Translations under genes and position numbers: made by a program
In this document: positions 15,472 to 24,578 of the stretch, one piece after another
Numbering within the stretch: the stretch's first letter is position 1
Layout of the letters: the number at the start of each line of letters is the position of its first letter
DNA from: Robertkochia flava
GTDB lineage: Bacteria > Bacteroidota > Bacteroidia > Flavobacteriales > Flavobacteriaceae
Length of the DNA: 64,000 nucleotides
Reading direction: 5' to 3'
NCBI RefSeq assembly: GCF_020166515.1
Contig: NZ_JAINZT010000005.1
Coordinates: 62,001 to 126,000, forward strand
The notes under the pieces: generated by a model
Told to the model about the DNA's origin: nothing
What the model saw: only the letters and a program-made list of their open reading frames with translations
Database searches by the model: none

Positions 15472-17703
15472 TTAGACCCGGGCCTTGGAGTTGCTGATTA
15501 CCTTGGCTATCGTACCGTAAAAGGTTTCAGGCTTAAAGGGTTTGGTGATGATATCTGTACATCCGGCTTCGTAAAAGTCGTCTGTATTTTCATCCAGGGT
15601 TATTGCGGTAAGGGCAACAATCGGAATCTGTGTGTTGAACGTCCTGATTTTTTCTGTTGCAGCAAGGCCGCTTATCCCGGGCATGTGAATATCCATGAGG
15701 ATAAGGTCGTAGGTGTTCTTTTGGGTCATGTCAATGGCTTCATAGCCATCATTTGCGATATCGCAGGACATGCCTTTTTTGTCCAGCATTTTCTTGGTGA
15801 TCACCTGGTTGATCTTGTTATCTTCAACAACCAGGATATGCAGGTTGGCAAGAAACTCATCGATAACGGATTCGGGTGGAGGGGCTGAGGTGTCTTCCTT
15901 GATCTCCGGCTCTGCCACTGCCTCCGGGATATCAAATAAAATTTCAAAGAAAAACCGGCTTCCCTTACCCAGTTCACTCTCAAGCTTAATATCACTGTTG
16001 AAGAGTCCTAACAGGCTTTTTACAATGGTAAGGCCTAATCCGGTGCCACCGTATTTTCTGTTGATCTGTACCGAGCCCTGGGAGAAACTGTCAAATATGC
16101 TTTCCTGCATCTCCTTGGAGATTCCGATTCCTTCGTCAATGACCTCAAAATGGATCGTTTGGGTGGTGTCGGTCTTTTTTACCGGCCTGGCCTGAATGGT
16201 TACCGTGCCATCATTAGTAAACTTCAGGGCATTGCCTACCAGGTTAAGGAAAATCTGTGAAAGTTTCAGTGGGTCTCCCAGGAGTTTCTCCGGGATCTCC
16301 TTTGAAATGTCCAGCTTGATCTGGTTTTGATTCTCTTTTGCGGTCTGCTCCAGGGAGTTGGCAACATCTTCCAGGGTTTTTCTCAGATCGAATTTGTGGT
16401 GTTCCACAGCTACCTTATTGGCATCGATCTTGTTGATCTGCAGGATGTCATTAATAAAATCCAGCAGGTATTCTCCTGAAAACTTCAGGGATTTTAAGTG
16501 GGGTTTCTGACTTTCTTTCGGGTCTTCCTCCAGCAACAGGTGGGGAAGCCCCGTAACCGCATAAAGCGGAGTGCGCAACTCATGACTCACCGTGGAGAGG
16601 AACTGACTTTTGGTTTTCATAGCCTTTTCGGCCTCTTCTTTGGCCAGTTGAAGCTCCTGGTTCTTCTTGATAAGCAGTTCATTGGTCTTTACCTTGATCT
16701 GGTTATTTCTGTACAGGGAGATCGTAAGCAGAGAGATGATAATGAGCAAGGCCGAACTTAATACGGAGGTGAGCTTTGACCGGTTGGCCATTTGTGCCTG
16801 GTCTTTTACGCTCTGACTCATCTGGTCGATGGTCTGTATGTACATCTCCATATCATTCTCATGGGAAGCTTCTTCCTGAGATTTCAAGACATCGGGATTA
16901 AAATACAGGGCTATGATACTATCTACCTGCTTTAGGTGATAAAGTGCCTCCCGGTATTCGCCCTGTTCCTCCAGAAGCTTGTACGTAAGGATATGAGCGT
17001 CCTTAAGGATCTTTGGGTATTCGTTATCGGAAGCCACCAAAAGTGCATTCTTAAGCTGGTACTGCGCACTGGCCAGGTTATCTTCATCCAGGAAGATATC
17101 AGCCATATTCAGGTAGGCTTTGGCCCTGAGGTATTCGTCTTCGTATCCGTGATCATTCTGCATGACCTTGCTGAAATAGATCTTTGACCTCGGATAGTCA
17201 TTGAGTTCTTTATAAATTAAGGCCTTGTAATAATTAACGGTAAGTGCCGTATTTGCATCCAGCAGTTCCTTGTCTATCTGGTCAAGGATCCGGTCTGCCT
17301 GCTTCATTTTTTCCAGGGCGTCTTCGTCATTATTCTTCCTGGCCTGAACATAGGCTTCCAGGATGGTGGTCTTGGCATTCCCTTCCGGGTAGGTCTCAGC
17401 GTCTATAAAATTCGCCTTGGCCAGGCGTAAACTTAATTCCGGGCTGATGTTTTTATTGAATTCGAGGTTGAGAATGGTATTCAGGTTATACAGGTCAATG
17501 TAGATCCTGTCATCGTTCAATGCAGAAGCGAGTTTGGCGGCGCGGTTCAGGTCTTTCAGTGCGCCTTCATAATCCCCGAGATTCTTTTTGGTATAGAACT
17601 TTTGAACGATGCCCTGAAGGCTGTCCATGATCATTAAGTCGTTCTGTGCACTCATTGAAATGGGCACAAATAACAACGCTATGACCAGGGTTATAAACCG
17701 CAT
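15472..17703 (-). CDS. Hybrid sensor histidine kinase/response regulator with TPR sensor
   Basis: Domain order over 743 residues: signal peptide (1-19), periplasmic TPR-like helical repeats (about 25-270), one membrane helix (311-331), a short coiled coil (335-365), HisKA with phospho-acceptor His374 (VSHELRTPL), HATPase_c with the N box NLVGNALKF (487-495), G boxes DEGIGIS and GGTGLGL, a Pro/Glu linker, and a receiver domain with phospho-acceptor Asp671 (LMDIHMPG) and Lys721. No DNA-binding domain is attached, so the output partner is unknown. It is convergent with lpxK. Such TPR hybrid kinases are common in Bacteroidota. Confidence 0.93.
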   Translation of the reverse strand: MRFITLVIALLFVPISMSAQNDLMIMDSLQGIVQKFYTKKNLGDYEGALKDLNRAAKLASALNDDRIYIDLYNLNTILNLEFNKNISPELSLRLAKANFIDAETYPEGNAKTTILEAYVQARKNNDEDALEKMKQADRILDQIDKELLDANTALTVNYYKALIYKELNDYPRSKIYFSKVMQNDHGYEDEYLRAKAYLNMADIFLDEDNLASAQYQLKNALLVASDNEYPKILKDAHILTYKLLEEQGEYREALYHLKQVDSIIALYFNPDVLKSQEEASHENDMEMYIQTIDQMSQSVKDQAQMANRSKLTSVLSSALLIIISLLTISLYRNNQIKVKTNELLIKKNQELQLAKEEAEKAMKTKSQFLSTVSHELRTPLYAVTGLPHLLLEEDPKESQKPHLKSLKFSGEYLLDFINDILQINKIDANKVAVEHHKFDLRKTLEDVANSLEQTAKENQNQIKLDISKEIPEKLLGDPLKLSQIFLNLVGNALKFTNDGTVTIQARPVKKTDTTQTIHFEVIDEGIGISKEMQESIFDSFSQGSVQINRKYGGTGLGLTIVKSLLGLFNSDIKLESELGKGSRFFFEILFDIPEAVAEPEIKEDTSAPPPESVIDEFLANLHILVVEDNKINQVITKKMLDKKGMSCDIANDGYEAIDMTQKNTYDLILMDIHMPGISGLAATEKIRTFNTQIPIVALTAITLDENTDDFYEAGCTDIITKPFKPETFYGTIAKVISNSKARV

Positions 17704-17730
17704 AGGAGTAAGTTAAGAACCTAAATATAG

Positions 17731-18729
17731 CTATTTCTTGCTTAAGTGTTCAATTAAATCGACCAATCGATTGCTATAGCCATATTCATTATCGTACCAT
17801 CCAATGATCTTCACCATTTTCCCAATCACTGAGGTCATCTGTGCATCAAAGGTGCAGGATGCCGAAGAATGCAGAATGTCTACTGAAACGATGGGGTCTT
17901 CCGTGTAAACCAGAATCCCTTTCAGGTCGGTCTCTGCGGCCTTTTTGAAGGCGTTGTTAACCTCTTCAATGGAAGTTGGTCTTTTTACGTTAAAGGTGAT
18001 ATCGGTAAGCGAACCATCGGGTACAGGTACCCGTATACCACATCCTCCGATCACTTCATGTAATTCCGGGAAAACATGGGTGAGGGCTTTGGCAGCACCC
18101 GTTGTGGTAGGCACGATGGATTGGGCGGCAGCCCGGGCTCTTCTCAGGTCCCGGTGTGGCTGATCGTGCAGGCTCTGGTCGGTAGTGTACGAATGTATGG
18201 TGGTTATGTAAGCCTGTTCTATCCCGCAAAGGTCATTGATGACCCTGATCATGGGGGCGGCATTATTGGTGGTGCATGAAGCATTGGAAACAAGGTCTTC
18301 ATCTCCGGTGAGCATATCCTGGTTAACCCCCATAACTACCATTTTGATGTCGTCATCCTCGGGAGGTACACTCAGGATCACTTTTTTTACCCCACTTTGA
18401 AAATGCCCTTCCAGTTGTGGGCGGGTCTTAAACTTACCGGTGGCTTCGACCACAAGGTCGGTTCCCGAAGGCCAGGTAATATCCCGCGGTGTCTTTCCTG
18501 AGTAAAGCGGGATTTCTCTTCCGTTAACGATGATGGTATTATCCCTGAACCCCACAGTATCGCCAAGTACCCCATGGATACTGTCGTATTTTAAGAGGTG
18601 GCTCAGCGTTCTGGCGTCGGCAAGGTCATTGATAGCCGTTACCTCTATATAAGGGTGGTTTAACAGCAGGCGGAACAGGGTTCTTCCGATCCTTCCAAAA
18701 CCATTGATTCCTATACTGATCTTTTTCAA
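17731..18729 (-). CDS. gap: Glyceraldehyde-3-phosphate dehydrogenase, type I
   Basis: This catalyses the NAD-dependent, phosphorylating oxidation of glyceraldehyde 3-phosphate in glycolysis and the reverse in gluconeogenesis. The NAD fold begins INGFGRIGR; the catalytic Cys152 lies in SNASCTTN and His179 in TTIHSYTTDQ. WYDNEYGYSNR near the C-terminus is the standard family end. Length, 332 aa, is normal. The gene is flanked by the hybrid kinase and, after a terminator, lipA. Many Bacteroidota carry two gap genes, and whether this is the glycolytic one cannot be told here. Confidence 0.95.
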   Translation of the reverse strand: MKKISIGINGFGRIGRTLFRLLLNHPYIEVTAINDLADARTLSHLLKYDSIHGVLGDTVGFRDNTIIVNGREIPLYSGKTPRDITWPSGTDLVVEATGKFKTRPQLEGHFQSGVKKVILSVPPEDDDIKMVVMGVNQDMLTGDEDLVSNASCTTNNAAPMIRVINDLCGIEQAYITTIHSYTTDQSLHDQPHRDLRRARAAAQSIVPTTTGAAKALTHVFPELHEVIGGCGIRVPVPDGSLTDITFNVKRPTSIEEVNNAFKKAAETDLKGILVYTEDPIVSVDILHSSASCTFDAQMTSVIGKMVKIIGWYDNEYGYSNRLVDLIEHLSKK

Positions 18730-18747
18730 CTTTCGGATATTGAGGAT

Positions 18748-18771
18748 GAAAAACCCCGCCTGGGCGGGGTT
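18748..18771 (-). terminator. Terminator of lipA
   Basis: A 9-bp perfect stem AACCCCGCC-TG-GGCGGGGTT (18752-18771) is followed on the minus strand by five T. It lies 22 bases after the lipA stop and before gap. Confidence 0.85.
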
Positions 18772-18792
18772 GTGTATTTCGTTATTCTGTGA

Positions 18793-19671
18793 TTATTCAA
18801 CGTGTTTATGGGCCTTGTACGACGATCGCACCAGGGCGCCGCTTTCCACGTGGCGGAAGCCCAGGTCAAGGGCAATATCCCTGTACTTATCAAATTGATC
18901 CGGGGTAATAAAGGAATGTACCGGCAAATGTCTCTTGGAGGGTTGCAGGTACTGTCCTATGGTAACAACATCTACATTGGCTTCCCTGAGATCATGAAGC
19001 GTCTCGATAACTTCGCTTTCTTCTTCACCCAGCCCCAGCATAATTCCGGATTTTGTTCTGCGGATGCCCTGGTCTTTCAGGTATTTAAGAACGCCGAGAC
19101 TCCGGTCGTACTTTGCCTGGATGCGAACTTCCCTGGTTAGCCGCCTAACGGTTTCCATATTGTGGGAGACTACCTCGGGTGCCACTTCTACGATTCGGTC
19201 GATATTGCGTTCTACCCCCTGAAAATCGGGGATAAGTGTTTCCATCGTAGTCTCAGGATTCATCCTTCTGACTGCCTTTACGGTCTCTGCCCAGATTATG
19301 GAACCCATGTCCTTAAGGTCATCTCTGTCTACGGAGGTAAGCACAGCGTGCCTGATCTTCATGAGTTTGATAGATCGGGCCACCTTTTCCGGCTCCTGCC
19401 AGTCTACCGTTTCAGGCCGCCCGGTTTTTACCCCGCAGAAACCACAGGAACGCGTACATACGTTTCCGAGGATCATAAATGTAGCCGTACCTTCTCCCCA
19501 GCATTCTCCCATATTGGGGCAGCTTCCGGAGGTGCAAATGGTATGGAGGTTGTATTTGTCAACCAGGCCGCGAAGCTCCGTGTATTTCTTTCCTGTTGGA
19601 AGCTTTACCCGTAACCATTTCGGTTTACCTTTCTTAGGTGCAGCGACCTTTGATGCAGTTACTGTACTCAT
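18793..19671 (-). CDS. lipA: Lipoyl synthase
   Basis: A radical-SAM enzyme that inserts two sulfurs into protein-bound octanoate to make lipoate. Both iron-sulfur clusters are visible: the auxiliary cluster Cys46, Cys51, Cys57 (CTSGSCPNMGEC) and the radical-SAM CxxxCxxC at Cys72, Cys76, Cys79 (CTRSCGFC). The C-terminal Ser of RSSYKAH, an auxiliary-cluster ligand, is also there. I use the ATG giving MSTVTAS (292 aa); a TTG 21 bases upstream overlaps the -7 box and is unlikely. Downstream terminator and upstream -7 box suggest a single-gene transcript. Confidence 0.95.
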   Translation of the reverse strand: MSTVTASKVAAPKKGKPKWLRVKLPTGKKYTELRGLVDKYNLHTICTSGSCPNMGECWGEGTATFMILGNVCTRSCGFCGVKTGRPETVDWQEPEKVARSIKLMKIRHAVLTSVDRDDLKDMGSIIWAETVKAVRRMNPETTMETLIPDFQGVERNIDRIVEVAPEVVSHNMETVRRLTREVRIQAKYDRSLGVLKYLKDQGIRRTKSGIMLGLGEEESEVIETLHDLREANVDVVTIGQYLQPSKRHLPVHSFITPDQFDKYRDIALDLGFRHVESGALVRSSYKAHKHVE

Positions 19672-19689
19672 AGCAATGATTTCTTCGCG

Positions 19690-19697
19690 CAAAGATA
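19690..19697 (-). promoter_or_regulatory. -7 box of lipA
   Basis: The minus strand reads TATCTTTG, a perfect match to TAnnTTTG, 18 bases before the lipA ATG. Confidence 0.6.
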
Positions 19698-19720
19698 CAA
19701 AGTTCCTGTTAGAATTTTCC

Positions 19721-20929
19721 TTAAAGCGTTGTTATATACCAGATGCTGAAACCGGTGAGGAAAACAATACCGGACCAGCTTAGCAGGCGCAGCCATTTTC
19801 CAGGTTGGTCATTTTCCGGCATGTGTCGGGAAGTGACCAGTTTGAAATTTACGATCGCGTAGAAGGGGGCAGTAACGAAAGACAGGATGGTGGCTATGTC
19901 GATAAGGGTGGTCATCTCCGAGAGAAAAAATAACAGAATGCTGATGGTGCCCAGAGCGAGTATAATAATCCAGAAGGTAAAGTTCAGTGCGGTTTTTTTT
20001 CCGGTTAATAACTGGGTGGCCTGGGCCATAGATCTGGGCGATGCGTCCAGGGTAGTCAGGGTAGTGCTGAACATGGCGGTGAAGCCTGCAAGGGCGATGA
20101 CGATAAACGTTTGCCCTCCAAGGTTAGAAGTGTACAGGTCGATGAACTCGGATGCAAATGCACCTGCTCCGGGACTGAAGGATTTTCCCGAACCGAACAT
20201 CACCATAGCACCCAGGCTAACAAAGAACACCCCCAGTATGATGGTGCTGAAATATCCGAGATTAAAGTCCCCGAGTGCTTTTTTACTGTTGTACTGGGGC
20301 TCCAGTTTCTTTTTTTCAATTGCCCAGAGGGAGTGCCATACCGAAATATCCATGGGGGCGGGCATCCACCCCATAAATGCTATGAGAAATGCAATGGAAG
20401 CCGATTCGGTTGGGAACACCTGTCCGAAGTCCGGAACGCTGCCACCGCCGAAGGCGATGATTACCGCGGTAAGTGTACAGAGGCTAAGCAGGAGCACTAT
20501 ATATTTCATTAGCCGGTCGAGTAGTTTGTAATGGCCCAGAAGCAGGATGGCTGTACTTATAGCAGTTATAGCGATACTCCAGGTAACAGGGCTTGTGGAA
20601 ATGCCGAAAAGGTTGACGGCAAGTCCGGCGGTAACTATGGTTACGGCAGTTTGTATGGTAAACATGGTGGCCATGGTGAGTATGAAATAGGCCAGGAGTA
20701 CCCCCCTGCCCAGTCTTTGATATCCTTGAAGCAGGCTCTCGCCGGTAGCGATGGCGTAACGCGGACCGAACTGGAAAAAAGGGTATTTAAAGAGGTGGAT
20801 TACAAACAGCGCCCAGAGAAGTCCGTAGCCGTACTCGGCCCCGGCTCTGGTGGATTGCACCAGGTGAGATACCCCGATGGCAGCCCCGGCGAATAAGAGT
20901 CCCGGGCCAAGCTTTCTGAGAAATTGCAT
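19721..20929 (-). CDS. Nramp-family-like membrane transporter with non-canonical metal motifs
   Basis: About 11 hydrophobic segments over 402 aa and the N-terminal KLGPGLLFAGAAIG place it in the Nramp/APC-fold group. The first-helix motif DPGN of metal-transporting Nramps is replaced by GVSH (IGVSHLVQST), and the sixth-helix MPH motif reads MPAPMD. These are the residues that bind Mn2+/Fe2+ in true Nramps, so the substrate may not be a divalent transition metal. It lies between lipA and an ECF sigma factor with no evident pathway link. The role is uncertain although the family is clear. Confidence 0.75.
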   Translation of the reverse strand: MQFLRKLGPGLLFAGAAIGVSHLVQSTRAGAEYGYGLLWALFVIHLFKYPFFQFGPRYAIATGESLLQGYQRLGRGVLLAYFILTMATMFTIQTAVTIVTAGLAVNLFGISTSPVTWSIAITAISTAILLLGHYKLLDRLMKYIVLLLSLCTLTAVIIAFGGGSVPDFGQVFPTESASIAFLIAFMGWMPAPMDISVWHSLWAIEKKKLEPQYNSKKALGDFNLGYFSTIILGVFFVSLGAMVMFGSGKSFSPGAGAFASEFIDLYTSNLGGQTFIVIALAGFTAMFSTTLTTLDASPRSMAQATQLLTGKKTALNFTFWIIILALGTISILLFFLSEMTTLIDIATILSFVTAPFYAIVNFKLVTSRHMPENDQPGKWLRLLSWSGIVFLTGFSIWYITTL

Positions 20930-20996
20930 AAGTGGGTTAGTTTCCCGAAAAATACAGTTTTTTATGATTTGAAAGAAAAGTATTCAGCGCGGATCG

Positions 20997-21563
20997 TCAG
21001 TTTTTCTGACTAATCAATTCGGCAAGGAGTTTCCGGGCTCTCAGCAGTTTTACTTTTATGCTGTTAAGAGGTTCGTTAAGTTCATTGGCTATTTCCTGGT
21101 AGGAGCGCTCCTGAAAATACCGGAGGTTGATCACCTTTTGGTAATGCGGTTTCAGTTTTTTAATGTCTTCCAGCAGGGAAGCCAGGTTTTGTTCCTTGAT
21201 CAGCTGGTCTTCGGCAGTAGGCGTATCGTCTGCAAGGTCATACAGCCCGCTTTCCTCCTCGTGTTGCGTCTGGTGTAAAGCCCGGCTTTTTTGTTTGCGA
21301 AGCAGGTCGATATGAATATTTTTGGAAATGGTAATAAGCCAGGTTTTGAATTCATAAGACTCGTCAAAGGAATCGATCTTGTCAAAGGCCCTGGTAAAGG
21401 TGCGTATGGTGATGTCCTCCGCTTCATTCTCATCTTTGGTGCGCAGGAGCTGGAAGCTGTAGACGTTGCTCCAAAAAGTGTTTAGCAGAAAGCTAAAGGA
21501 TTTTTGGTTGCCTTTTTTTGCGTTTTGTATGTGTTCTTTAATCAGATCCGGATGGTGCTCCAC
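20997..21563 (-). CDS. ECF-type RNA polymerase sigma factor
   Basis: A 188-residue sigma-70 family member with region 2 (DENEAEDITIRTFTRAFDKIDSF and FKTWLITISKNIHIDLLRKQ) and region 4 (YQKVINLRYFQERSYQEIANELNEPLNSIKVKLLRARKLL, a helix-turn-helix). These direct polymerase to a small regulon. The start codon is GTG at 21563. No anti-sigma gene follows directly; the next minus-strand gene upstream is a small Cys-rich exported protein, so the control of this factor is not visible here. Confidence 0.9.
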   Translation of the reverse strand: MEHHPDLIKEHIQNAKKGNQKSFSFLLNTFWSNVYSFQLLRTKDENEAEDITIRTFTRAFDKIDSFDESYEFKTWLITISKNIHIDLLRKQKSRALHQTQHEEESGLYDLADDTPTAEDQLIKEQNLASLLEDIKKLKPHYQKVINLRYFQERSYQEIANELNEPLNSIKVKLLRARKLLAELISQKN

Positions 21564-21672
21564 AGGCAGAAGATGTTTGTCTCTCCTAAAGATAAGAAAA
21601 CTATGATAGTCCGGATGTTTAAATGCCGGGATTCAATGGAGAGGGATGGGAAGCTGTTCTATGAAGGGTCGA

Positions 21673-21879
21673 TCAGTTGTGTTGTGGATCGGGCTTGCGA
21701 CAGTCCTGTTCGTCAGGCATTTTTCCACAGAAACTGCAAGCTTCTCCATCTTTGTTCAAAAACGGGGATTGGCTTGCACATGTACCGGCAAATTTACCGT
21801 CTTTTTTACCCCATATTTTGATGGCAATACCTGCAAAAGCCAGGCCTAATAAAACAATGCTGATCAAAACCAGTTTCAT
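21673..21879 (-). CDS. Small Cys-rich membrane-anchored or secreted protein, 68 aa
   Basis: An N-terminal hydrophobic helix (LVLISIVLLGLAFAGIAI, residues 3-20) is followed by a short basic stretch and a tail with four Cys (GTCASQ, EACSFCGKM, EQDCRK). The CxxC and spaced Cys suggest metal binding or disulfides outside the cytoplasmic membrane. Proteins of this type occur next to various genes in Flavobacteriaceae and have no known function. It lies 109 bases upstream of the sigma factor start on the same strand. Confidence 0.65.
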   Translation of the reverse strand: MKLVLISIVLLGLAFAGIAIKIWGKKDGKFAGTCASQSPFLNKDGEACSFCGKMPDEQDCRKPDPQHN

Positions 21880-21982
21880 AGTGTCTAATTTGGTGCAAAT
21901 TTAATAAAATGTAAAGATGTAGAAGAGGGCCGGCGGCTAAATTATTTCGGATTTAACACAGTTCGTTAAGGGGTGTTAAAAA

Positions 21983-22022
21983 CATAAGGCAGTGATTTCC
22001 CGAAGGAATGCACTGCCTTATG
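21983..22022 (-). terminator. Terminator of the sigma/anti-sigma operon
   Basis: A 12-bp stem, CATAAGGCAGTG with CACTGCCTTATG, and a 16-base loop. On the minus strand it is followed by TTTTT, and it lies 19 bases after the anti-sigma stop. Confidence 0.85.
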
Positions 22023-22041
22023 AACAGATGGTAATAAACTA

Positions 22042-22845
22042 TTAATCTCTGTTAAAATCTATTTTGGCAACTTCACTGTCAATTGCGGCGAAGTCTTTAT
22101 TTGCTTTGCTTTCGATAGTAATTTTAATACTGGAAGCGTTTTCGGCCTCCAACGGTAATGACATCAGTTTAAGATCGGCCTTTTGAAGCTCGCCCAGACA
22201 TACCATTTTTCCGTTCACCTCTGCCCACATTTTAAAAACCTTTTCTTTAGGTAGGTCAGGAAGGGAAACCACATTAATGGCACTCAGCCCTTCTTTCGGG
22301 TTGATATACGCCACAGAACGGAGGTTCTTGGCACGCTCATTACCTTCGAAAATGTATTGTTTAGTATCCGGGTCGCTCAACACGGCATATTTACTCTTGA
22401 GCAATTCCAATTTTGAATTCGTCTCTACAATATCGTTTTTCAGGGTTTGCATCTGATCGACCACGGAACTCTTTTCAGTGGTCAGCATTTGATTCTGATT
22501 CCACAGGGCAACAGTGGCTGCTCCCATAAGAAACGTGCTGATGATGGCTGCGGCAAAATACCATGGCAGGGATCTTTTTCCTGAGGATGTGGTAGCGGCA
22601 TCCAGGGAGATCTCCGGGGTGGAAAGTTGTTCCCGCACAGTGTTCTTCACAGCTTCAGGAAGCGGTTTGGAAAAACTGCGGGCATATTGTTCCAGGTCAA
22701 TCTGCAGTTTGTCGTATTCCTGAGCAACCTCAGGATAGGTGTCAATAAAATGCTCGGTCTGCAGGTTTTCTTCAAAATCGGTATCACCGGTTAGGTAGCG
22801 TTCCAGCAGATCACTTTCCAAAAATAAGCGTACAGTGTCTTTCAT
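22042..22845 (-). CDS. Anti-sigma factor (RskA family)
   Basis: A 267-residue single-pass membrane protein: N-terminal cytoplasmic sigma-binding region with the LLERYLTGD segment, a membrane helix (WYFAAAIISTFLMGAATVALW, about 90-110), a short coiled coil (TEKSSVVDQMQTLKNDIVETNSKLELL), and a periplasmic RskA-type domain (AYINPKEGLSAINVVSLPDLPKEKVFKMWAEV). It starts 5 bases after the ECF sigma gene and should sequester that sigma at the membrane until a periplasmic signal releases it. Confidence 0.88.
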   Translation of the reverse strand: MKDTVRLFLESDLLERYLTGDTDFEENLQTEHFIDTYPEVAQEYDKLQIDLEQYARSFSKPLPEAVKNTVREQLSTPEISLDAATTSSGKRSLPWYFAAAIISTFLMGAATVALWNQNQMLTTEKSSVVDQMQTLKNDIVETNSKLELLKSKYAVLSDPDTKQYIFEGNERAKNLRSVAYINPKEGLSAINVVSLPDLPKEKVFKMWAEVNGKMVCLGELQKADLKLMSLPLEAENASSIKITIESKANKDFAAIDSEVAKIDFNRD

Positions 22846-22850
22846 GGTAA

Positions 22851-23417
22851 CTAATTCATCATCATACTAAATATAAAAACAACCAAGGCCGGATCGTAGA
22901 TTTTTCTAAGTTCTCTTAAACCAATCTTCAATCGTGACTTGATGGTACCGAGGGGCATATCCAGGGCCTCGCTGGCTTCCTGTTGGGTCATACCTTGAAA
23001 AAACAGTGCTTCCATGACTACCTGGTACTTCTCGTCAAGAGAGGAGAGATGCTTGCGCACGTCCAGGTGGTCGGGATTAACCGCTTCGGTCCCTAAACTA
23101 TATACGTCAGAAACTTCGATTTGGATTTCCTGATCGCTTTTTAAATTGGCACTCCGCAACTTGTCTATAGCGGTATTGCGTGTAATGCGGAAAATCCAGG
23201 TGAATAATTTGGATTTCTTCTCATTGTAGGTGTCTATTTTCTTCCAGATCTTCATCAGGCTAAGCTGCACGACATCCTTGGCCAGGTCTTCGTCTTTGGT
23301 GATTTTGTTCGCCACTCCGAAAAGGGCATCGCCATAATGATCAAAGAGCAATTCCATGCCTTTTTCATCTTTCTCCCTGAGGAGGCTTATGATATTTTGT
23401 TCAAGCAATTTGCTCAT
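22851..23417 (-). CDS. ECF-type RNA polymerase sigma factor (SigK-like)
   Basis: A 188-residue sigma factor with region 2 (DLAKDVVQLSLMKIWKKIDTYNEKKSKLFTWIFRITRNTAIDKLR) and region 4 (YQVVMEALFFQGMTQQEASEALDMPLGTIKSRLKIGLRELR). Next to an RskA-type anti-sigma gene it forms a typical SigK-RskA pair, controlled by sequestration. A perfect -7 box (23494-23501) lies 77 bases upstream, leaving a longish leader. Confidence 0.92.
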   Translation of the reverse strand: MSKLLEQNIISLLREKDEKGMELLFDHYGDALFGVANKITKDEDLAKDVVQLSLMKIWKKIDTYNEKKSKLFTWIFRITRNTAIDKLRSANLKSDQEIQIEVSDVYSLGTEAVNPDHLDVRKHLSSLDEKYQVVMEALFFQGMTQQEASEALDMPLGTIKSRLKIGLRELRKIYDPALVVFIFSMMMN

Positions 23418-23493
23418 CAGAATTGTATTTAGGTAAAAATGGGGTTCTGAATCTTGTGCTAAATAACGAAATAAAAGCGCATTAGCGTACCTG

Positions 23494-23501
23494 CAAAGGT
23501 A
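23494..23501 (-). promoter_or_regulatory. -7 box of the SigK-like operon
   Basis: The minus strand reads TACCTTTG, a perfect TAnnTTTG. It uses the housekeeping consensus, so the sigma operon does not appear to depend only on autoactivation. Confidence 0.5.
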
Positions 23502-23561
23502 TCAATTATATGTTATCTGTTGATTGTCAGCAGGGTAGGGGTTCAGTTTTTCTCTTCCTTT

Positions 23562-24578
23562 CTAGAAGATATTGACCTCTGCTTCAATGGTAATGCCGAA
23601 TTTGTTCCTGACCTGATCCTGAATGTAGCAGGACAGGTCGTAGAGCTCAGCTCCTGTAGCATTGCCATAGTTGACCAGCACGAGGGCCTGATTTTTATGT
23701 ACTCCTGCATCGCCTTTCCGATAGCCTTTTAAACCGCATTGCTCAATAAGCCAGCCTGCAGGAACCTTGATAAGGCCTGTACCTGCAGGGTAGTGTGGCA
23801 TTTCAGGATAATCTGCCTGCAGTTGTCGGAAGCGCGATTCGCCGATCACAGGATTTTTAAAAAAACTACCGCTGTTTCCAAGTTTGGCCGGATCGGGTAG
23901 TTTACTTTCTCTGATGGCGATCACCGCTTTGGAAATCTCGCGGATGCCCGGCTTGGCAATGCCTGCTTTCTCCAGTTCGGAGGAGATGGCTCCGTATCCG
24001 GTATGGAGTAGGTGGTGGGTCGTGGTGAGTTCAAATGTAACCGAGGTAATTACGTATTGATCCTTGAGGTGCCTTTTGAATACAGAATCCCTGTAACCGA
24101 AGGCACAATCCTCCAGGTAGAAAGTTTTTAGATGACCTGTGCTGATTTCCATAGCCTCACAGCTGTGAAAAACATCCTTTAACTCCACCCCGTAGGCGCC
24201 AATGTTCTGTACCGGAGCCGTACCGGTATTTCCGGGGATCAGGGAGAGATTTTCCACACCTCCAAGATCATGGGCTATGGCCCATTGAACGAATTGATGC
24301 CAGTTCTCGCCGGCTCCAACCTTTACCAGGGCGTATTGATCGTTCTTCTCGGTAATTTCAATCCCCTTCAGGCCGATATGGATCACCAGGGCTTCAATGT
24401 TCCGGGTAAGAAGCATATTGCTGCCACCACCCAGAATGAATTTTCGGGGTATATCGGCAAGCAGGGCTTTTCTCAATTCGTCTGCGGTGGTCACCGAGAC
24501 GAATTGGGAAGCCCTGACATCAATGCCGAATGTGTTGTAGGGTTTTAACGATATGTTTTTGGAATATCCTTTATCCAT
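23562..24578 (-). CDS. murB: UDP-N-acetylenolpyruvoylglucosamine reductase
   Basis: A flavoenzyme that reduces UDP-GlcNAc-enolpyruvate to UDP-MurNAc with NADPH in peptidoglycan synthesis. The FAD-binding core reads FILGGGSNMLL and the substrate region SLIPGNTGTAPVQNIGAYGVELKD; the catalytic Ser lies in GNSGSFFKNP. The 338-residue length and YGAI-type loop (FGYRDSVFK) fit the type I (E. coli-like) MurB. Its start overlaps the stop of the upstream aminotransferase gene by 8 bases, so the pair is cotranscribed. Confidence 0.95.
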   Translation of the reverse strand: MDKGYSKNISLKPYNTFGIDVRASQFVSVTTADELRKALLADIPRKFILGGGSNMLLTRNIEALVIHIGLKGIEITEKNDQYALVKVGAGENWHQFVQWAIAHDLGGVENLSLIPGNTGTAPVQNIGAYGVELKDVFHSCEAMEISTGHLKTFYLEDCAFGYRDSVFKRHLKDQYVITSVTFELTTTHHLLHTGYGAISSELEKAGIAKPGIREISKAVIAIRESKLPDPAKLGNSGSFFKNPVIGESRFRQLQADYPEMPHYPAGTGLIKVPAGWLIEQCGLKGYRKGDAGVHKNQALVLVNYGNATGAELYDLSCYIQDQVRNKFGITIEAEVNIF

